Assembly (NCBI GenBank): GCA_026545765.1
Contig: JAIFAC010000204.1
Location: 62,001 to 126,000, forward strand
Reading direction: 5' to 3'
Source of the DNA: Plantago major
Taxonomy: Eukaryota > Streptophyta > Magnoliopsida > Lamiales > Plantaginaceae
DNA length: 64,000 bases
A program made the position numbers and the translations under genes. Positions 11,147 to 22,400 of the stretch are shown here, piece by piece. Position 1 is the first letter of the stretch. Each line of letters starts with the position of its first letter. The notes beneath the pieces were generated by a model. That model had not been told where the DNA came from. It worked only from the letters and a program-made list of their open reading frames with translations, and made no database searches.

Positions 11147-12701
11147 TGTTTGGAATATCTGTTTAGATTTTGATCAACAACCCAATGACTTATCTTAGCT
11201 CAGAAAGGTGGTTAGTACTCTTGGTTCACTTGAACATTGTAAAAGAGGAAACTCACTAAGTATGATAGTCTAGCAAATTTTGTATAGGATGTTAGGTCTT
11301 TGAATGTAATTTTTATTCCTCTAAAGAAGACCAAGAAGAAGGCATCCATTTGGAAAAGTTCAATGATTTGAAGATTTGAAGCGCACAACATTCTTTGAAG
11401 ACAAGGGTTTCGGATACTATGACGGATATCTTGAAGACACGGCGTTTTTAAATAAGCAGTGTTGAAAAAGATATCGAGAAATAAAAGGTTTCTGAAACGA
11501 GGAAAGTGCCCACAGATATCTACACTCAGATACCTTGCACATAAACTATGTTTCTGAAAAGAAATATATTATAACAAGTTGTTTCAACAAGTGGTATCTG
11601 GAGTTGTGATAATCTGTGGAAAGAACGTCTGAGATTGAGAACTACGATAGTATAAGATCTACGATACAATGCATAGTTCCGTTGGCACTCTGAGACAAAG
11701 TATAGTACAATGCATTGAGTCTTGTGACGAAATGTACGAACAAAAATGGTAACCGAAGAAGAAGAAGACAAGCGTACTACAAGACTATACTCGGATATCA
11801 ATAGTTTGAATTTGATTTAAGCTATGGATACTATTCAAGCGGCACTCAAATTCATCTATAAATATGAACACTTAGGCTTGAGAACACACCTTAGAACCTT
11901 GAACACCTTGAACTTGCATTGGATACTCTCACAAGCTCACTCGAGCACTACTTACCTTCAAGCTTTACTGTTGAGACCAAAGCTCTTGATTCTAAGTAGC
12001 ATAAAAGTTCTAAGTGTCACGATCCTTAGCAAGCATCGTTATTTACGAAGGAGTTGAATTAAGATTTCATATAGATTCATTCTCTTGAACACTTATCATA
12101 GACTTGGGTCGAAAAGAACAAGATACCATACATTGTAAAGTGTATTAAGTATACTTGATTTTCGAGCTATCTGCATAAGCGAATAAGTTATTAAAGAAGC
12201 TCACGACAAACTACCTTAACCAACACCTTAATTGGTGTAGTCTGGAAGTACTTAGTTAGGAAACTAAGGAACAACTCTAGGAAAAGGTTTACGATGTCTG
12301 AAGTACTTGGCATGAAAGCGGTCGGGAATAACTCGAGGGAACACTTGGTTGGGAACCTAGTGTAATTAGGAATCGAGAGAAGATATTTGTAAGATTACAT
12401 CAATTATACATCTTAGTGGATTCTAGGTGCGAGAAAGGCGAAGTAGATTAGTTGAAGGATTCATACCTTGAGATACCACTATAAAAAGACTTGTGTTATT
12501 TTACGCATTTTATTACTTGCTTTATTTACCTTGCAAAGTATTTACACCTATCTTCTTTGAAAACGTGCACTTATCACGAGAAAAGTCTTTCGCTCTCGAA
12601 ATTAAGTATCGGATATCTTCACGGATATCGAAAGCGTGTTTATCGACAAAAGTTTTAAAGACTATTCACCCCCTCTAGTCTTTTACTTTATCTAGACAAC
12701 A
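11147..12701 (+). repeat. 5' LTR of element B (1555 bp)
   Basis: It starts TGTTTGGAATATCTG and ends TCTAGACAACA. It pairs with 25403-26156 plus 41332-42165. Compared with that copy, many CAG/CTG sites read as CG here (for example ACTCGGATATC near 11790 against ACTCAGATATC near 26048). A TATA-like CTATAAATATG lies near 11857. The GATATC palindrome recurs many times. Confidence 0.93.
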
Positions 12702-12703
12702 AG

Positions 12704-12715
12704 TGGTATCGGTAG
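12704..12715 (+). promoter_or_regulatory. Primer binding site (tRNA-Met type), element B, mutated
   Basis: TGGTATCGGTAG starts two bases after the LTR end. The first seven bases fit the initiator tRNA-Met 3' end; the rest has changed compared with the intact TGGTATCAGAGC of element C at 27529-27540. Confidence 0.8.
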
Positions 12716-12812
12716 GAGGTTTCCAAGCATACACCTTTGAACTAGATCGAATAAGTGCACACTAAGCTTTTCACCTACACTTGATTTGTTTGTTTAGTGT
12801 GTTTGCTGCGGG

Positions 12813-15295
12813 ATGTCTTTAAGTGGCGCCCAATTCTCAAGCCGGAGAATGAGAAATGGAACAACAACATAATGCTCCACTAGAAGCCATCGGTGTGAAA
12901 TCGGCGTGATAAAGAATGGCCCGATAGTCATTCAACAACTCAAGCGGTCATGGAGGTTTCTAATGGTAGAGATAGAGAACAAAGCGATGGGTCTTCCACA
13001 GACGGATCGTCGACGGTGGGAGACACTTGGTCGAGTTATTTCGAACCAAATCCCGAGAGCTCTGGACATCGGAAGATGCCAAGAGAAATCGTTGGATGGT
13101 CGCTAAATAATATCATCATCGTTCTACTCGAGCACATCTGATTATAAGTGCAGGGGTGCAAAAATGGCAAAAGTTTCACAGCAATGATTGAAGAAATTTG
13201 TGCGGCCTTTGAAAAGCGAAGGAAAATAAGTTGAAGTTTTGAAGCTCAAATTCAAAACATTAAACAAGGTCCCACAGAGACTCTTGAAGAACTAGATTTC
13301 GGTTTACAACACTTATGAGTGACATGGTGCACTTGGTGAAAGTAATAGATATACCCGGTCGAAAAGATTAAAACTATTGTGAAGTCTAAATCATAACTAG
13401 GAGCACACAAAGTTTTCTACTTTAACCGAGGAATGAGATATCACTCGTGGAACTTTTCTCTCACATTGCCACTGTTGACTATGAGACAACTCAAAGAGAA
13501 CAAACAACTGAAAAGTGGCAGAATTTTGCTCTAGTTGCTCAAGGAACTTCTGAAAAGAAGGAAGGCAATGAGGTGACTGAGGATGCTCTTGCTGTAAAGC
13601 AAATGAGAAAATATGTCAGTCGGGAAATAGAGAGAAGAAAACCCAAAGAGAAGCTGAAAAAGCATCTAGGCTCAAACAATCACCAATACAAAAATATGCA
13701 AAACTCGCTGAACAAGACTGCTCAGAAAGCATCAAGTACTGAGGAAGCAAAAATCAGAAACGATATATGTTTCTATTGTCAGAAACCTAGTCATTTCAAG
13801 AAGGATTGCCCTGCCTCCAACAAGCTAAAGACAGGTGACAAGAAAGATAGGAGAAACTTCAAGAGAATCCATAGAGCTCTGCTCACTGAACAACGGAAAA
13901 AGATACAACTCCAACTGGATGCTCTAGACATTGAGTCTGATTCTGAGGATGAGGACTCAGATGATTCCACACTGTCTTCTCCAGAAATGTGTGATGTTTC
14001 TCATGAAGTGATTGACTTTGGTCAAAAGAAGAAAGAAGTATGTGGAATGGCTGAAGAAATCTTCCCAGATATCTCCAACATTGTACCTTGTCTAATGGCT
14101 GATGAGGTAACACAAACCTCTTGTTATACTTATGAAAGTGATGAGGAAGGAATCAAAGATCTGGAACATCTCAGAAGAGAACTTGATCTCTCTGAAGAGA
14201 ATTTCTAATGGTCGAGCTAGCCGAAATCTTTGAAGAAGAAAAGAATTCTCTTGAAAAGGAAAATTCAAAATTACTCAAGATATCTGAGGAAAACGATGCC
14301 GAAATTGCATCTCTCAAAACTCAGATATCTAAGACTGAAAAGTCACATGAAGAAGCATTGGCCAATCTTCAAAAGAAATGTGAAGATCTTCTTTCTGAGA
14401 ATGAAGAACTCAAAAAGAAAGAACTATTTTTTCAATCTTATGCCAAAGCTAGTGACACTCTTACTGAAGTACAATCTTATTTAAGAGATCCATCAGAAAA
14501 GAGAGGACTTGGGCTGGACACACATACAGATAGTTCTACCACTCTGAATAAGAGTGATGAAAGAAGAACATTTGTCAGTGCTCAGCAAGGTGGTTCCCAA
14601 ACAACCTACAGTATCAGTCAGAAAGCTAAGGTTGTTGACAAAGGAAAGGCAGTTGTGACCAAATCTTTGTGGAAAAAACAAGTCCAAAAGAAATATGTTG
14701 GGAATGTTTCTAAAAAGAAACATAACACTGAAAAGTGTAATCACTCACAGTGCTATGTCTCTCAGATAGGAAGAATTGCAGGAGCTAACAAATTCTCCTA
14801 TGTCACGTTTTCTAAAAAGAAAATAGATTACCCAGAGACTAGCAAAGCTGCTGAGGAAAGATCTCGGATAGCACCAGGTGCTCGGATGGTATTGGCTATA
14901 AAGCCATCGGGAAACAACTTGCTCGTGAGTACAAACAAGAGCAAGAACGATGGCTAAAGGCTAGAATTACTCACAACTGTCAGAAGTGGAAGATGAGTCA
15001 AGTCACTGAAAATCTGAATGCCAGGGCTAGAAGGAATCTGGCAAGGAAATCTAAGTTTGCTGAGAAGCAAGCTCAGAAACCTGACAGGTATCTGAAAGCA
15101 CCAAATGGAGCACCTAGGAACACACCAAGGAAGAAAATAGTTTTTTATAACAATGATACTAATCATTTAACTAAAATTCCTCCTTACGTTCCTGTTAGAC
15201 AAAAGAATTTTCCTAAGAAATTCATTCAAAAATGGATTCCTACTGGAAGATTCTTTAGTCCAGATGGTTCCATTGTTGATATGAGAACATAATCT
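12813..15295 (+). pseudogene. Sirevirus-type gag, element B (degenerate)
   Basis: Gag builds the particle and binds RNA. The start is placed at ATG 12813 by alignment with C (ATG 27644). The first 630 bp are badly scrambled. The frame is clear from 13447: YETTQREQT, a basic stretch, then a CCHC zinc knuckle CFYCQKPSHFKKDC at about 13768-13809, an acidic stretch, a long heptad-rich segment (about 14200-14440, likely coiled coil), and a basic tail ending in TGRFFSPDGSI...RT with TAA at 15290-15292. A frameshift sits near 14208 and another near 14950. Length would be about 800 residues, which suits Sirevirus gag and is much longer than the gag of element D. Confidence 0.9.
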
Positions 15296-18200
15296 CCTGT
15301 TTCCTATTTTGTGCAGAACACTCTAAAGACTAATCCAAAGTGGCATTTTGATAGTGGGTGTGGGAAGCACATGACAGGAGAAAAAACAAATCTGATTGAC
15401 TACATAAAGTGGAATGATGGACCAATTATCAAGTTTACTGGAGGAGATGAAAATCCAACCATAGGATTTGTTAATCTGAAGTTTGGAGCCCTTACAATCT
15501 CTGAAGTACTACATGTAAAGGGATTGAAATATAATCTCCTAAGCATGAGTCAATCAGTAGACAAAGGGTACATTGTCAAGATCAAGTCAAAACTATGTAA
15601 AGTGATTGACAATGAGTCAAAGCAGACAGTTTTGGTTTCAAGGCGTAAAGGAAATCTTTATGTTGCTGATTGGGCATCCGCCACAACTGAAGAATGTCTC
15701 ATGGTGAATCAATCTGGCCACACTGAAGAAAATGGGCTATGGCATAAAAGAATGAGTCACTTGAATTTCAAAACTCTGAACAAGCTAGCCAAGAAAGAGT
15801 TGGTGGTTGGTTTACCGAAATGGCATATAGAAAAGTAGGTGTATGCTCGACTTGCGAATGGGAAAACAATCGAAACATCTTTCAAGTAAAAACTAGACAT
15901 TCGGTGAAAGGCCCTTGCAAATGTTACATATGGATCTTTTGAATCCTCTATAACTAGTTATGCGGAAAGAAGTATGATGCAGTTATTGTTGATGATTACT
16001 CAAGATTCACTTGGGTTGTCTTTCTCAAACTCAATTCTGTTGCAAGGGTTGAGATAACCAACTTGCTGAATAAGCTCGAAGTCATGAAAAATGACAAGGT
16101 ATTTATGTCGAGCAGACCATGATCTTGAGTTTGTGAACGATACATAAAGAGTTTTGTACTGCAAAGGTATACAACATCAACTATCTTCTGTAAGGACACC
16201 ACAACAAAATTGTGTTGTTGAGATAAATAATAGGACCCTGAAAGAAGCAGCAAGAACAATGCTTGCTGACACTGAAATAAGTGAAATCTATTGGGTTGAA
16301 GCTGTAAACACAACATGCTACACTCAAAATAGATGTTTGATTAACAAACACCATGACAAAACTCCTTATGAGCTTTTCATTGGTAGACCCTCTGGTATCA
16401 AACATCTAAGGGTGTTTGGTTGCAGATGTTTCGTTCTTAACAATGGAAAAGAATACTTGAGAACATTTCAACCAAAGGCAGATGAAGGAGTATTTCTTGG
16501 TTATTCTCTGAATAGAAAAGCCTATAGAATCTACAACAAAAGAACACAATAGATTGAGGAATCTGTTCATGTAGTATTCTATGAAGGAAACAAGAAAGTA
16601 CTCTTGAATGATGATCTCTCAGATAGGTTCCAAGAACTGATGATTAAAGATTCTGAAAAAGGATCCTCAAAAGAAAACAATTCTATCATTCAATTAGAGG
16701 ATGAGTCTGACGATGAAAAGCAACCTATGCTTAGTAACAACCAGATGACTCTAAGACATGATGAAGAATTTCCTATGAAAATTCCAGAAATGGAACAGGT
16801 TACTGAGAACCTTCATCATGAAGAGGTATTTGAAAATGAGATTGCTGAAATGCAAGTTCCAAATATATCTAACACTGAAAGAGTGTCAGATATCCATGGC
16901 ATTTCCCATGTGTCAGATATCTCAGATACTGCACAATTATCCCATCAAGATCATATTGATTCTCATTCAAATCAAAATGATATTGATTCTACTAGTTCAA
17001 AACCCATTATAAAATGGATAAGAAATCATCCTGCAAAGGATGTGATTGGTCCCATAGACCAAGGAGTTAGAACTAGAAGAGCTATCGCTGAAAGTGCAAA
17101 TTGTCTCTATGGATGTTTCATATCAAATATTGAACCTAAAACTATAGAAGAAGCATTAAAGGATCAAGATTGGATCTTTGCAATGCAAGAAGAGTTGGAT
17201 CAATTTGAGAGAAACAAAGTCTGGAAACTGGTTTCATTTGTTAACGGAATATCTGTAATCAGAACCAAGTGGGTTTTCAGAAACAAAATGAATGAGTCTA
17301 GTGAAATAACCAGAAACAAAGCTAGGTTGGTTGCCAAGGGATTCACGTGGGCGAAGGACTAGATTTTGATGAATCTTATGCACGGTTGCAAGATTGAATG
17401 CAATAAGACTCTTTCTAGCCTTTGACTCATAATGACTTTCTGATTTATCAAATGGATGTCAAGAGTGCATTTCTAAATGGTGAACTTGCTGAGGAAGTCT
17501 ATGTTGAGCAACCACCAGGCTTTGAAGTTTCCTCAGAAAGAAGGATGGTCTATAAGCTTTAGAAAGCTCTGTATGGACTGAAACAAGCTCCAAGAGCATG
17601 GTATGATACATTGGCCAGATACTTACTAGAAAGTGGTTTCAAGAAAGGAGATGTTGATAAAACTCTCTTCACATTGAACCATGATGGGAAACTACTTTTA
17701 GTTCAAGTATATGTTGATGACATTATATTTGGATCTAAAGACAAGCAACTTTGTGAAGACTTTGCTGAACTCATGAAATGTAAATTTGAGATGAGCATGA
17801 TGGGAGAATTGAATTACTTCCTAGGGCTGCAAGTCAAGCAACTCAATGATGGAATATTCATTAGTCAAACAAAGTATGAAAAGGACATGCTCAACAAGTT
17901 TAATCTAAAGCCTTCTGAAAAGAATGCTAAGATACCTATGAACCTTTGGAACCAAAATGACCTATGAATCGACAAGAGTGTTGAAGAACACAAGTATAGG
18001 AAATTGATTGGGTCTCTCTGCCTCCTTGCAAGTAGACACGATATTCAATATGCGTTGGAGTGTGTGCGGTTAAGACAAATCGATGCAATCACACTACAAC
18101 ATTACAATGAAAATATTAAGGTGTGTAAAGGGTACTGTAGAAGTTGGATTTTGGTATCCAAAAGACAGTGGATTGAGTTTAGTTAGCTATTACGATCTTG

Positions 18201-18633
18201 ACTATCTTTGGATCATTAGCTTGAAAAAAGCACCTCGGGAACTTGTCAATTTCTTGGTGCGATTGATATCATGGTTAACGAAACAAAACTCAAATGCTAC
18301 ATCTACCACGGAGGCTGAATATATATTCTTTGGGTGTTGTGCTTCTAGATATTGTGGATACAACAACTTAGAGACTATGGACTTAATGAAGAAAACTCCC
18401 ATTTTCTGTGACAACACAAATACTATTGCCATAACTCAGAATCCTAAGTTTCATGCAAGAACAAAGCACATTGATGTTAGACACCACTTCATCAGAGACC
18501 ATGTTGAAATATAGAGATACTCAAGCTTGGCACCGAAGACCAACTTGCAGATATCTTCACTAAGCCACTACAAGAAAGTAGATTCTTAGCTTTAAGACAC
18601 AGTCTTGGACTAATGGAGCTATCTAAGAACTGA
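15296..18633 (+). pseudogene. Copia pol (PR-INT-RT-RNase H), element B (degenerate)
   Basis: Pol follows gag in the same frame after a single TAA. Protease: WHFDSGCGKHMTG with the catalytic Asp codon at 15350-15352. Gag-pre-integrase: LWHKRMSHLNF near 15740. The integrase core is broken between 15830 and 16150, then runs through RTPQQN, where C has the intact RTPQQNGVAERKNRT. Reverse transcriptase: KWVFRNKMNESSEITRNKAR near 17268-17325, [18 protein letters not shown], an in-frame TAG at about 17560, and YVDD at 17710-17721. RNase H: STTEAEY near 18302-18322, HARTKHIDVRHHFIRDH near 18450-18500, end QESRFLALRHSLGL and TGA at 18631-18633. At least six indels or stops break it. Confidence 0.92.
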
Positions 18634-19224
18634 AAAAGTTCAGATATCTGAAGAAGATATCAAAGGAGAAAGAAAAGGGAACTGGAATGGGTATCCAGAG
18701 AAGAGGAATCTGGAACGGGTATCCAGAAACCAAAGGCTAAAGGGTAAAATGGCTATTTGAAGATTTCTGAGACGGGTACTCAGATATCTAGATCACTCAG
18801 TGAGGGGAACACAAAAGAGAATAGTACAATCTGTTGTCTACTACTATCTTGAAATTTGTATTATTTCTATCTTTGTGTAAAACTTTGAAAAGTCAACAAG
18901 TATAAGATAGACTCAGATACAAACAGTGTTCTCATTCACACAGAAACGTGATTTGGATAGCTAATAGCCAAAATTCATTAAATTGGCACATTTACAATTG
19001 TTGATTGTGATCATTGCTGAAGAAGCAATGGTGACCCTTGATGAAATGGACGATTGATCTTAACGGCGGAGATTAATTCTCTGTAAATAGTGGACTGTAG
19101 AAATTCAGACGTGGCCCACTATGCATTTAATGCCGAACAAACTTTTAGCCACGCCTTACTGCAATTCACAAATACGTACATACAAAACCAATTTGTATGT
19201 ATATGTTTGTTAGAATTACGTTGC
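18634..19224 (+). other. Pol to extra-gene intergenic region with hairpins, element B
   Basis: This is non-coding. Three short hairpins share an A(C/T)GGGTA loop: 18682-18698 (stem CTGGA/TCCAG), 18709-18727 (TCTGGA/TCCAGA) and 18766-18784 (TCTGAG/CTCAGA). The third has compensating changes in its stem. The rest aligns loosely with 33486-34195 of C, including a shared TTGATGAA...TTGATCT(C/T)AA stretch about 180-200 bp before the TATA box. Confidence 0.75.
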
Positions 19225-19234
19225 TATATATATA
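19225..19234 (+). promoter_or_regulatory. Internal TATA box for the extra gene, element B
   Basis: TTGCTATATATATAGGA spans this box. Element C has CTGCTATATATATAGGA at 34193-34208. In both, the first ATG of the extra gene lies about 170-200 bp downstream, a plausible 5' UTR length. The conserved position, in DNA that is otherwise diverged, suggests a working internal promoter. Confidence 0.65.
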
Positions 19235-19405
19235 GGATTTTGGCAAAAGAAATCACTTTCGCCTAATCCGACATTTTGCCTTGCACAAGAATAGCAAAAA
19301 CCATTCTTCAACCTCTGCAAATCTCTGTTAGTTTTTCTGCAAAGAATCACTAATCTCTCATCCAAATCTCTTTCAGACTTTCAAACAATTGCACTATATA
19401 AAGAG

Positions 19406-22400
19406 ATGGCTCCTAAACGTTCGTATACCCAAAAATCCCAATCTTCTACCACTGGTACTGCTGAAAAGCAAGCACCAGAGTTGGTTATAGTGAACAATCG
19501 ATTGGTAGGAGACTTTAATCCCGATCATTGGGCTTCAAATCACAGGATGATTTGGGGTGGTGCCATGATTGAGGAGTACCTCACGGCTGCTGTTGAAAAC
19601 CAAGCCGATAGGAAACTGATTCTCGACATGCTTGAAAAGGCACAAATCAAAGGCTTTCTATCTGCTCTTCCCAGTGGAGTTTCTTCACTGGATGTGTTAG
19701 AATTCTACTATAACTCCAGGATTATATCCTGTGTTTCTGAAGGCACTCCAATAGTGTCTATAAAAACTAAGGTCCAAGGAAAGGAAATCCTTTTAGACTT
19801 AACAACTTTCTGTAAGTTGTTTGATCTTCAAAATCTTGGAAAGGATTTTGAAATAGACACCAAGGATGAAGATCTTCTTGAAGGTGTAAAACAGTTGTAC
19901 AGTGGTGTGTGTTACACTGATAAACAAGATACACCCACTGATTTCAAGCTTGCTGACATCAGAACCAGACATATGTTTGTTCACTGGGATGTGTTGGCAT
20001 GCATTCTTCACAGATGCTTTGATGGTCTACAAGGAGGTGCTGACCAGATAAGCCAAGAACGCTGGATGATGATGTCCTTGTTGCAACAACAAGACAAAAG
20101 GCTGAAAAACCCTTTCAATTGGGGCAAGTACGCCTTTATGAAGTTTGTGAAGAAGATTCAAGGCTTTGAGCCTAAAATCTCTAAGGGACTTGCTGAGCCA
20201 AAGGCCATAGTGAGCTATGGTGTAAAGATATGCTACTTGCTGAAGAAGCTTGGCATTGAGCTCAGAGAGAAGGCTGACATAGCCAACAGTAACCTACTCT
20301 ACAAATATGAGTATACGAACATGATGAAAAAGGTTAATGGATCTCAAAAAGTTCCAAGAAGCGAAAAACTGAAGAGGTATCTGAGGGAAAAGTTGCGACC
20401 AAAAATTCCAGAACTTCATGAAAGAAGTCTGCTGGCAAATCAGAAGACACACCCATTGTGGTTGTCGACTCTCAGATACTGCCGCCACTGCAGATGAACT
20501 CATCAATGCTGCAAAAGATACAACTGCTGACGAACTCATCAATGCTACTAAGGAGAGGCTTGCTGATGAACTCATCAATGCTGCTAATGAGAGTAGTGGT
20601 AGGTACCAAGCCCTTTCTGCAGAAACCGCAGGAATTATGGACCAATCAGTTCCAAATGTTGATGAGAACTATGACGATGAAGATGATGACTTAATCATCT
20701 CTCAAGTCCTAGAGAAATCAAAAAGGGCTAAGGTTACTGAAAAAGTAACTAGTGTAGAGGTATCTAAAGAAGAACCTACACCACAGGTTGCTGAACAAGC
20801 ACCTGTTTCAAAGGTTGCTGAAGAAGCAACTGTGTCCAAGGTCACTGGACAAATTACACCATCAGAGCAAGAAAAACTGAAGCATATTGAAGATGCTCTG
20901 ATGAGTGATAGCTTAGTGTTGGAGGATACTGCCATTGCCTCAACACTTAAAAGTCTGTCTCAAGCAAATCTGGATAGGCCCCAAAAAGCATCACCTTCTT
21001 CATCCAAATCTGAACCACCACACCAACCACAATAGCCATATGTGGATACTGCTGAAATGGTCCTTGAGTTACAGATACCAGCATCTTTCCTTGCTGAAGA
21101 AAATCCTGCAAAAGAGCAGGTTCCCCAACTCAATGAGAGGGATCAAACTGAGACATCTACTCAGAATGATCAACCAGGGGAGGCAACAGATTTGCATACT
21201 CAGGAAAGGTCTGAAGTACCTGAAACTTCAAACAAAGGAGCTGAAATGGAAAAACAATCCAACGCATGGAAGGGTCACAAGTTCTAGAGACTAATCAACC
21301 TGACATTGCTCAGGTAGCTGAATGGTTTAACTCTTTACTTGTGATATTTTTGTGTCTGATAAATCTTGTTATTTAATGAAATTTCTTTGTTACAGGCTGA
21401 TTTAGAAACACAACAACAAGAAGAAGCTACAAAGCTTACCTCGAGAAGGAGGCTTCCATAGCCTCACCACTTAAGGAACAGGAGCCTGTCTCACAGGTAG
21501 AAAATAGTTCCTTAAGATATAACTCAGATATTTGCTTTATACTTTTGACTAATAAGTGTTTGTTTCTAATAGGCTCCAACTGAGAAGAAAAATGAAGAGA
21601 CTGAAAAGTCTATCTCTTCAGAGAGGAAACCAGAGACTTCCAAGGTCTCTAAAGAACAAGTATTTGAACATACGTAGAGAAGCTATTTTATTGAGATATC
21701 TATAATCTTCAAAGAACAAATCTACGATCATTTTCTCAAACTAACACATTCTACTTGAGGTTCAAAAGAAGTAGAAGTTGTTGAGGAGTTGCCCTCAATC
21801 CTCACAACATATGGAAATTGATGAGGCATCAAGGCCTTCATCACAAGAAAAGATTCAAAAGGCTGCAAGTCTACGAGAGATAAGTATCTGAGCCTCCAAC
21901 GGAGGTAATTGACCTCTCAGATATCTGATTTGTCAATAAAAATTATCTTGATAAGATTTCCTAAGTGTTATGTTTCTAATCTCAGGTTCAAGCAGAAAGA
22001 AAGGTTGATGAGGACCAGACTTCCAAGTCCCCACCTCATAACAAGATATCTGAGGAACCCCCTACCTCAGCAGTACAAGTCTCTGAGCCTGATGCATTCA
22101 TTCAGGTAACTCAGAAACCTAACTACACAAATACTCAGATATCTACACAAGTTTTGAATCTAACTCATAACTCTTTCTTTCAGGCTTAAACAAGTGTGCC
22201 AAAGGTTTCTGCATTCTCAACAGAAAACCTGCATACATTCTTCAAGAACCACACACTCAAGAAACATCTCAAGTGTTTCAGTATGCGGCAAAAGCTTAGA
22301 AGCTCAGATCTGATTGAATTAACAAAGGTGACTGATCACCAATTGAGAAGAGTCAGAGCTTTTGACTTGGAGAATTATGTCCATGCTATGTTCCCAACAG

